DNA of 6,135 nt from Phycisphaerae bacterium (GTDB lineage Bacteria > Planctomycetota > Phycisphaerae > UBA1845 > Fen-1342). This document shows, piece after piece, positions 1 through 3,652 of this stretch. The stretch is from the NCBI GenBank assembly GCA_016935035.1, contig JAFGRR010000667.1, positions 1-6,135 of the forward strand, given 5' to 3'. The position numbers were made by a program, and so were the translations under genes. Every line of letters begins with the position of its first letter. Position 1 is the first letter of the stretch. The notes under the pieces are model-generated. The model was not told where the DNA came from. It ran no database searches and saw nothing but the letters and a program-made list of their open reading frames with translations.

Positions 1-135
1 GAGAACATCGTGCCGTTTCTTGAGAAGTACAAGGTCCCCGTTGACGATGCCACCAAGGAAGCGCTGAAGGACCTGCCCGAGGCGCAGATCGAAATTGCTC
101 GCGAGAAGCAGATTCCGAAGGCCTTTCAAAAGTAG
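1..135 (+). CDS. C-terminal end of an unidentified protein (partial)
   Basis: The first reading frame is open from base 1 to a TAG at 133-135 and encodes 44 residues, beginning ENIVPFLEKYKVPVDDATKE and ending IPKAFQK; the start lies to the left of the window. Third codon positions are strongly G or C rich, as in a real gene of this genome. The residues look like a soluble, charged, mostly helical tail, with no membrane segment or recognisable motif. I do not recognise the family. It is the only plus-strand gene and converges on the minus-strand ACT genes. A dyad and a strong terminator follow at 262-331, which supports a real gene end. The exact product cannot be called from this fragment. 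Confidence 0.75.
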   Translation, partial: ENIVPFLEKYKVPVDDATKEALKDLPEAQIEIAREKQIPKAFQK

Positions 136-162
136 TCGCCAAGCCGCGGCGAGTGGACGCAA

Positions 163-251
163 TCAGAACCCCAGCGGAAGCGGGCAAACTCGGAGCCCGA
201 GCGGAAACGAGCGGGCAAGATCAGAGCCCGAGCGGAAACGAGTGGGCATAT
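163..251 (+). repeat. Short tandem repeat with hairpin units (three copies, one degenerate)
   Basis: Two adjacent 31-base units (190-220 and 221-251) share the core GAGCCCGAGCGGAAACGAG followed by C/T-GGGCA. A shortened, diverged 27-base unit precedes them at 163-189, and bases 137-162 may be a still more decayed copy. Each good unit can fold: GCCCG at 195-199 pairs with CGGGC at 212-216, two A/G mismatches follow, then a CG/CG pair is closed by a GAAA tetraloop (204-207). In the second unit (226-247) the one changed base turns a G-C pair into G-U, so pairing is kept. The array lies between the stop codon of the left-edge gene and its terminator. Similar GAGCCCGAGCG-type repeats are, from memory, common in planctomycete intergenic DNA. 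Function is unknown. Confidence 0.8.
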
Positions 252-261
252 TCGCGTTGAG

Positions 262-285
262 CGCGAGTCACCGGGCTGACTCGCG
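262..285 (+). other. Perfect 9-bp inverted repeat (possible first terminator)
   Basis: CGCGAGTCA (262-270) and TGACTCGCG (277-285) are exact reverse complements separated by six bases. The stem is followed on the plus strand only by TTCTT, so on its own it would be a weak terminator. It lies directly ahead of the stronger terminator at 294-331 and could be the first of a tandem pair. As a symmetric DNA element it could also be a protein-binding dyad. Confidence 0.5.
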
Positions 286-293
286 TTCTTGGG

Positions 294-331
294 GCTGGGC
301 CGAGAGGAAACTCACGGCCCAGCACTTTTTT
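294..331 (+). terminator. Rho-independent terminator for the left-edge plus-strand gene
   Basis: GCTGGGCCG (294-302) pairs over nine bases with CGGCCCAGC (315-323). Above an A/A mismatch, GAG (304-306) pairs with CTC (311-313) around a GAAA tetraloop. Six T residues follow at 326-331. The T run is on the plus strand only; the opposite side of the stem reads into CCCCAAG. It therefore terminates the plus-strand transcript that ends its coding region at 135, and not the minus-strand ACT genes. Confidence 0.85.
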
Positions 332-348
332 GGTATTACGGCGAAGCC

Positions 349-374
349 GGCCGACGAGACGTCGGCCGCTACAT
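349..374. repeat. Palindromic intergenic repeat, copy 1
   Basis: GGCCGACG (349-356) and CGTCGGCC (360-367) form a perfect 8-bp palindrome with a three-base loop, followed by GCTACAT. The 26 bases match the copy at 2619-2644 at 24 positions. Immediately to the left, CGGC-GAA-GCCG (339-349) forms a second tiny hairpin sharing one base. The element lies just downstream of the stop codon of the minus-strand ACT gene at 381. It would be a hairpin in that transcript's 3' end, although no T run follows on the minus strand. It may be a dispersed repeat, a transcript-stabilising hairpin or a bidirectional block between convergent genes. Confidence 0.7.
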
Positions 375-380
375 CGGTGC

Positions 381-809
381 TCAGGATAGCTTCGGCGTCA
401 GCACGTCAATGGCCCGGTCGATCTCCATCTCGGACAGCAAACGCACGTACAGAGCCGCTCGATCGCCGACCGACGAGCCGGTCAGGCCCATGATGTTGAT
501 GCCGGCGTCGGAGAGTACCTGGGCGATGTCCACCGCCAGACGCGGTCGATTCGGCGCTGTGATGCGCAGCGTATGAACGCTGGCGGCCTTTCGGAATCCG
601 GCGGCCTCAGCGGCGGCGGCCTGTTCCGGGCCGACGATCGGCGCGACGAAGAGCACGCTGTTGCCGAGTTGATATTCCTCGGGACGCACGATGATGAAAT
701 CCAGGTTGGCGCCGGCCTGCTCAACACTGGCCAGCTTGCTCGCCAAGGCACCGGGCCGATCCTCGAGGGGCACAACCCAGATATCGACACGGTCCAGTTG
801 CACTGACAT
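381..809 (-). CDS. Tandem ACT-domain protein (paralogue 1 of 3)
   Basis: The 142-residue protein consists of two ACT domains (about residues 5-68 and 76-140) and nothing else. ACT domains are small regulatory modules that usually bind amino acids at a dimer interface. With no catalytic domain, the protein is probably a cytoplasmic sensor or regulatory partner, but its ligand is unknown. The first domain carries the hallmark turn EDRPGAL (residues 16-22) and AGANLDFIIVRP. The second has APNRPRL instead of the usual GPDRPGL: Arg90 replaces the ligand-turn glycine, and Asn87 replaces Asp. It is the most diverged of three neighbouring paralogues and its second site may have lost or changed ligand binding. 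The ATG at 807-809 matches the start of its paralogues; its ribosome-binding site is weak. It is last in the series, 97 bases after the preceding gene, with its own candidate promoter. Confidence 0.88.
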   Translation of the reverse strand: MSVQLDRVDIWVVPLEDRPGALASKLASVEQAGANLDFIIVRPEEYQLGNSVLFVAPIVGPEQAAAAEAAGFRKAASVHTLRITAPNRPRLAVDIAQVLSDAGINIMGLTGSSVGDRAALYVRLLSEMEIDRAIDVLTPKLS

Positions 810-855
810 GGGGGTCTCGCTTGTGTTCGCTATCGACGGCTGATCTGTTGGAGTG

Positions 856-888
856 TGTATCGTGGCCGCGTGCCGCCAGCGCGGTCAA
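856..888 (-). promoter_or_regulatory. Candidate promoter of ACT gene 1, shared motif
   Basis: On the minus strand CTTGACC (TTGACC at 888-883) is followed after exactly 21 bases by GATACA (861-856), 46 bases before the ATG at 809. The same arrangement precedes the two paralogous genes. It can be read as a sigma-70-like promoter with an 18-base spacer and the -10 hexamer CACGAT, which keeps the A at position 2 and T at position 6. Otherwise it is a nonstandard promoter with a 21-base spacer. The call rests on recurrence, not on agreement with the E. coli consensus. Confidence 0.5.
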
Positions 889-906
889 GCCGGCGGGCCG
901 GTCATT

Positions 907-1338
907 TCAGACCAGCACTTCGGCTAACACCTTCTCGGCAGCCGCCGCATCGTCGGCGCTGGCGAACCGCACATACACCAGCGCGTTTCCGCCGATCGCC
1001 GCCGCCGAGATTCCCACGATGTTGATGGAAGCCTGCGCCAGCATGCCGGCGACACCGGCGGTCAGCCCCGGTCGATCCGGACCGGACAAACGTAGCACGT
1101 GCATGGCGTCGCTCTTGCGCATGTTGACGTCCGCCGCCGCCTGGCGTTGCTCGTCGGTCGTCAGCGGCGCGACGAACAGCACGCTGTGGCCGGGCGTCTC
1201 GTGCGACGGTCGGCCAACGATGAATTCCAGGTTCGCGCCGGCTGACATCATGATGTGGGCCAAGGGCGTGGACAGCGCCCCCGGGCGATCCTCCAACTCC
1301 CCCGCCCACACATCAACTCGCGTGATCTCAAACGACAT
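907..1338 (-). CDS. Tandem ACT-domain protein (paralogue 2 of 3)
   Basis: The 143-residue protein begins MSFEITRVDVWAGELEDRPG and contains two ACT domains (about residues 3-70 and 78-141). Both have an intact turn motif: EDRPGAL at 16-22 and GPDRPGL at 86-92, followed by INIVGI. About half its residues match the next gene upstream (1508-1933). No enzyme domain is attached, so it is likely a small-molecule-binding regulator; the ligand is not evident. The frame stays open to an ATG at 1446, but the extra 36 residues are arginine- and alanine-rich and unlike the paralogues. The ATG at 1336-1338 is preceded by AAGGGG at good spacing and aligns with the other two starts. Extending to 1446 would also swallow the promoter motif at 1393-1425. 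Flanking gaps are 97 and 169 bases. Confidence 0.88.
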   Translation of the reverse strand: MSFEITRVDVWAGELEDRPGALSTPLAHIMMSAGANLEFIVGRPSHETPGHSVLFVAPLTTDEQRQAAADVNMRKSDAMHVLRLSGPDRPGLTAGVAGMLAQASINIVGISAAAIGGNALVYVRFASADDAAAAEKVLAEVLV

Positions 1339-1392
1339 GTCGTCCCCTTGAACTGGCTCACTCGCCCCACTGTCTCCGCAGCGGGCTGCGCC

Positions 1393-1425
1393 AGTATCCT
1401 CGCGTCCCCGCGGCGCATGCGTCAA
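1393..1425 (-). promoter_or_regulatory. Candidate promoter of ACT gene 2, shared motif
   Basis: On the minus strand CTTGACG (TTGACG at 1425-1420) is followed after exactly 21 bases by GATACT (1398-1393), 54 bases before the ATG at 1338. The spacer has little similarity to those of the sister genes apart from GC richness. Read with an 18-base spacer, the -10 hexamer would be GAGGAT. Its presence argues for the short start at 1338. Confidence 0.5.
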
Positions 1426-1507
1426 GCGGCCGGCGCGTGTATTCATGACCCCACCGGCCGATTATGCTCGACGGACCGGCGCCGCACATGCCCCCGAATG
1501 CACTCAG

Positions 1508-1933
1508 TCACGACAATTGCGAGGTCAGCACCTGGGCGGCGGCGACCACGTCGTCGGCGGTGGAAAACCGGAAATAGAACACGCACTGCTCGCCAGCCAC
1601 CGACGCCGACAGACCCGTCAGATTAAGCCCGGCGTCCGCCAGCTTGCGTGTGATGCCGGCGCCGAGGCCCGGTCGATCCGGCCCGACCAGCCGCAGGCAG
1701 TGGATCCCGGTCTTGTGCAGCCCGACCTCCTGCGCCGCCTGTTCCTGGGCCGGACCGATCAGCGGCGCGACAAAAACAACAGCGCAGCCCGGCGTCCGGC
1801 GCGAAGGCCGGGCGATGACGAAGTCCAGGTTAGCGCCCGCACGCATCAGGTTTTGCAGCTTGTCAGACAGCGTGCCGGGCCGATCCTCGGTTTCGCCGGC
1901 CCAGACTTCCGCCTTGGTGATCTCGAATTGCAT
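1508..1933 (-). CDS. Tandem ACT-domain protein (paralogue 3 of 3)
   Basis: The 141-residue protein begins MQFEITKAEVWAGETEDRPG and has two ACT domains (about residues 3-68 and 76-139) with intact turns EDRPGTL (16-22) and GPDRPGL (84-90) and the typical AGLNLTGLSA helix-strand. It is first in transcription order of three paralogues and, with paralogue 2, the most family-like. It has no catalytic, membrane or DNA-binding segment, so it is best called a stand-alone ACT regulator of unknown ligand. The ATG at 1931-1933 follows GGGAGG with seven bases of spacing. The 102-base upstream gap contains the shared CTTGAC-21-GATAC signal, so it is probably transcribed independently of the acidic repeat gene that precedes it. 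Confidence 0.9.
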   Translation of the reverse strand: MQFEITKAEVWAGETEDRPGTLSDKLQNLMRAGANLDFVIARPSRRTPGCAVVFVAPLIGPAQEQAAQEVGLHKTGIHCLRLVGPDRPGLGAGITRKLADAGLNLTGLSASVAGEQCVFYFRFSTADDVVAAAQVLTSQLS

Positions 1934-1977
1934 GATACGCCCTCCCGGTCCACGTCGGCCGGTACGTGACCGCTGGG

Positions 1978-2010
1978 CGTATCGTTACCGACCGCCCGCC
2001 ACGCCGTCAA
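1978..2010 (-). promoter_or_regulatory. Candidate promoter of ACT gene 3, shared motif
   Basis: On the minus strand CTTGACG (TTGACG at 2010-2005) is followed after exactly 21 bases by GATACG (1983-1978), 44 bases before the ATG at 1933. Read with an 18-base spacer, the -10 hexamer is AACGAT; at 17 bases it would be TAACGA, a poorer match. Just upstream is a small ACCGG-CA-CCGGT dyad (2017-2028) after the stop of the preceding gene. Confidence 0.5.
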
Positions 2011-2035
2011 GCATTAACCGGCACCGGTCAACAGG

Positions 2036-2389
2036 CTATGCAAATGCGTCGATCAGGATCCCGGTTTCCCATGGAATGCTGGTGAAGGCGATCAGCGGCG
2101 ACGTCGGGACGGCCGCGTTGTGGGGCAGAGGATCGAGGCGGTCCGGCGTGCCGTCGTTGTCGTCATCGAGGTCGCGCACGTCACCATAGCCGTCCACGTC
2201 GAAGTCATCCTGCCAGGGATTGATCGCGTCGCGGCAGTTGTCGTGGATGTCGGGGATGCCGTCGCGGTCACGATCGTGCCGGACCAGATGCCTGTCGCCG
2301 GCGCGTTGCAGGGCGAGATAGGCACGCAGGATTTGAAGCCATTGCTGTCGGACGTGCGCCAGCGGCACGGCCGGTGTGGGCGCGAGCAT
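2036..2389 (-). CDS. Small acidic protein with thrombospondin-type-3-like calcium repeats
   Basis: The 117-residue protein has an N-terminal half predicted helical by eye (about residues 9-32, RQQWLQILRAYLALQ). An Asp-rich stretch follows at about 38-89, with phrases DRDRDGIPDIHDNC, DDFDVDGYGD and DLDDDNDGTPDRLDP. DxDxDGxxD units of this kind are typical calcium-binding type 3 repeats of secreted or surface proteins. Unusually, no signal peptide is seen, so either it acts inside the cell or it is a remnant of a longer exported protein. The frame stays open upstream to 2632, but that extension is Arg-rich and runs through intergenic palindromes. The ATG at 2387-2389 is preceded by GGAGGT (2400-2405), ten bases away, so I choose it. 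Function is unknown. It stands alone between the hydrogenase operon and the ACT genes. Confidence 0.7.
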   Translation of the reverse strand: MLAPTPAVPLAHVRQQWLQILRAYLALQRAGDRHLVRHDRDRDGIPDIHDNCRDAINPWQDDFDVDGYGDVRDLDDDNDGTPDRLDPLPHNAAVPTSPLIAFTSIPWETGILIDAFA

Positions 2390-2451
2390 GCTTCTTTCCA
2401 CCTCCGAAGGTGGTCCTCTCGCCGCGTGCCTCCCATGGTACGCGGTTACCA

Positions 2452-2482
2452 GTTTTAGGCGTGCGCGTCGCGCGCACGTCAA
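2452..2482 (-). promoter_or_regulatory. Candidate promoter with dyad operator upstream of the acidic repeat gene
   Basis: On the minus strand TTGACG (2482-2477) and TAAAAC (2457-2452) are separated by 19 bases, 62 bases ahead of the ATG at 2389. The spacer is almost filled by a perfect palindrome: eight-base arms CGTGCGCG and CGCGCACG around three bases, spanning 2460-2478. A dyad inside a 19-base spacer is the layout seen at MerR-type promoters, but no regulator gene is nearby. A GC-rich transcript hairpin is the alternative. Confidence 0.35.
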
Positions 2483-2584
2483 CCGGCTGGTGATCATTAA
2501 CGACTGCTGATAATGAGAGGGATGGCGGCGACTAGGCCGGCGTGGCGTGCTTTCCGGCGCTTCCGCAATGGCGTTGCTGTGTAC

Positions 2585-2647
2585 TACGGCCGCCACGGGG
2601 GCGGCCGCTACTGAATACGGCCGACGAGACATTGGCCGCTACATGAA
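2585..2647. repeat. Palindromic intergenic repeat, two tandem copies (2 and 3)
   Basis: Two units stand head to tail: 2585-2615 (31 bases) and 2616-2647 (32 bases). Both begin TACGGCCG, contain GGCCGCTAC and end TGAA. The first folds perfectly, CGGCCGCC (2587-2594) with GGCGGCCG (2600-2607). The second has GGCCGA pairing with TTGGCC, including a G-U pair, and is 24/26 identical to the copy at 349-374. The middle differs between units while arm complementarity is largely kept. The pair lies between the receiver gene (stop at 2753) and the acidic repeat gene, in DNA with no supported gene. Confidence 0.72.
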
Positions 2648-2649
2648 CG

Positions 2650-2704
2650 GGGCCCGCGGCGCGTGGCGACCGCGCACAAGGGCGGTGTCGCGCGCCGCAG
2701 GCCC
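2650..2704. other. Large imperfect stem-loop in the intergenic region
   Basis: GGGCC (2650-2654) pairs with GGCCC (2700-2704). After a C/A mismatch, GCGGCGCG (2656-2663) pairs with CGCGCCGC (2691-2698). Further in, CGAC (2667-2670) pairs with GTCG (2687-2690) and CGC (2671-2673) with GCG (2682-2684). It is GC-rich and has no T run on either strand. In the minus-strand transcript it would fall 3' of the receiver gene, where it could block exonucleases or help end the hydrogenase messenger. High GC makes chance pairing more likely. Confidence 0.4.
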
Positions 2705-2721
2705 GTCTTCGAACAGTTCCA

Positions 2722-2745
2722 CTGGCCGGAACAGTGTCCGGCCGG
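2722..2745 (-). terminator. Hairpin just after the receiver gene (possible operon end)
   Basis: CTGGCCGGA (2722-2730) and TCCGGCCGG (2737-2745) pair over nine positions, one of them G-T, around a six-base loop. The hairpin starts eight bases beyond the TAA stop of the receiver gene. This is a natural place for the hydrogenase operon to end, but no U tract follows on the minus strand. It is thus at best a factor-assisted terminator or a 3' stabilising structure. Confidence 0.35.
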
Positions 2746-2752
2746 CGGCGGG

Positions 2753-3127
2753 TTACTTGAGCTTGGACCTCACGATCGACAACAGCGCGTCGTTGTCGAT
2801 CGGCTTCTGGAAGACGCCTGAGAGTCCAAGGGCGGAGTAGTCCGCCGTCATGCTCAGGTTGTCGCCGACCGAGCTCAGCATGTACACCGGCGCCTTGTTG
2901 CCAAGGGCCTGAAGGCTCTTGACGAAGGACGTGCCGGCGTCGATTTCTTCCATCATCAGGTCCACGATCAGCAGGTCGGGCTTGACCTGGGGGTAGACCT
3001 TGAGCGCCTGTTCGGCGGTCGGGGCGTCGGCGACGACGTACCCGTTGCTCTCGAGCACGAGACGCAGCGAGTAGCGAATGTCCTGGTCATCGTCGACCAC
3101 CATTATCACGTACTTTCCATCTTGCAT
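2753..3127 (-). CDS. Stand-alone CheY-like response regulator in the hydrogenase operon
   Basis: The 124-residue protein is a single receiver domain with no output domain. It begins MQDGKYVIMVVDDDQDIRYS. The acidic triad residues are in DDD (12-14), the phospho-acceptor is Asp56 in LLIVDLMMEE, the switch Ser is at 85 in YMLSS, and the conserved Lys108-Pro109 are in FQKP. All residues for phosphorylation by a histidine kinase are present, so signalling would be by protein-protein contact. It starts 19 bases after hoxW ends and is surely co-transcribed. A longer start at 3208 would overlap hoxW by 62 bases and add 27 residues with no receiver homology; ATG 3125-3127 follows CGGGGA. It may tune hydrogenase assembly or activity, or only be carried in the operon; no kinase is visible in the window. 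Confidence 0.9.
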   Translation of the reverse strand: MQDGKYVIMVVDDDQDIRYSLRLVLESNGYVVADAPTAEQALKVYPQVKPDLLIVDLMMEEIDAGTSFVKSLQALGNKAPVYMLSSVGDNLSMTADYSALGLSGVFQKPIDNDALLSIVRSKLK

Positions 3128-3146
3128 TTTGCATCCCCGAAGGCAA

Positions 3147-3647
3147 TCAGGTTGCCAATGAAGGACGATTGTGTTCCGCGGCCGCTTCGGCGAAGCTGCC
3201 GCGCTCAATTACATCCACGATAAACGAATGGGCCGCTCGCAGGTTCTCCCGGGCACGCTCGGAAAGACGCTGCCCGAACTCGTCGAACTCATACCCGCGA
3301 ATCGCCAGCGCGTAGCCTTCCACGCGTGCTCCGAACAACGACTCGGCCAGGGCCAACACGTTGTCCGGTTCGATGCTGTGGCTGCTGAAGCTCAGCGCCG
3401 GCTTGGGCTCGATCCTCAAAAAGCCGAATGGTTCCGCGCCCGACACCGCCGCGTCGGCAAACACGACCACGTCATGTTTGGCGACGTCGGCGGCATCGTC
3501 AACGACCAACTGGTAGTCGGCATCGACCGTCACGCCGGGCAGCGCCGCTTCCTCGAGCGCCGCCGCCAGGGCCGGCCCCAGACCATCATCAAGTCGGCCG
3601 GGGTTGCCGTAACCAATGACCAGAATCCTGCGCGAGCCGTCCGGCAT
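3147..3647 (-). CDS. hoxW: Hydrogenase maturation endopeptidase (HoxW/HycI/HupD family)
   Basis: The 166-residue protein matches nickel-dependent proteases that cut the C-terminal tail from the [NiFe]-hydrogenase large subunit once nickel is inserted. The opening motif is RILVIGYGNPGRLDDGLG, with Asp21 at the position of the first metal ligand. Asp65 (VVFADAAVSG) and His90 (FSSHSIEPDNVL) are the likely other two ligands. Length is normal for the family. The ATG (3645-3647) lies five bases after the hoxH stop, and its ribosome-binding site AAGGGA overlaps that stop, which suggests translational coupling with its substrate gene. The C-terminal 20 residues (after FIVDVIERG) look like a variable tail. 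The position directly after hoxH, as in classical hox operons, indicates specificity for HoxH. Confidence 0.93.
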   Translation of the reverse strand: MPDGSRRILVIGYGNPGRLDDGLGPALAAALEEAALPGVTVDADYQLVVDDAADVAKHDVVVFADAAVSGAEPFGFLRIEPKPALSFSSHSIEPDNVLALAESLFGARVEGYALAIRGYEFDEFGQRLSERARENLRAAHSFIVDVIERGSFAEAAAEHNRPSLAT

Positions 3648-3652
3648 TCAAG

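Noticed and set aside
163..251. CRISPR array
   Set aside because: Units are directly adjacent with no unique spacers of regular length, and there are no cas genes; this is a plain tandem repeat.
1339..1446. N-terminal extension of ACT paralogue 2 to the ATG at 1446
   Set aside because: The added residues have no counterpart in the paralogues, the ATG at 1338 has a good ribosome-binding site, and the extension covers the shared promoter motif.
1427..1460. Inverted repeat CGGCCGG...CCGGCCG between ACT genes 3 and 2 as a terminator
   Set aside because: The arms are 20 bases apart with no T run on either strand; such GC palindromes are common in this DNA.
821..2189. Several plus-strand open frames (821-1351, 1445-1969, 1644-2189) across the ACT genes
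   Set aside because: They lie opposite clear ACT genes and translate into Arg/Pro/Ser-rich sequence without domains.
2390..2632. N-terminal extension of the acidic repeat protein to 2632
   Set aside because: It would translate palindromic repeat DNA into Arg/Pro/Ala-rich sequence; GGAGGT precedes the ATG at 2389.
2547..2840. Plus-strand open frame of 97 codons across the intergenic palindromes
   Set aside because: It translates repeat DNA and then runs antisense into the receiver gene; no ribosome-binding site or motif.
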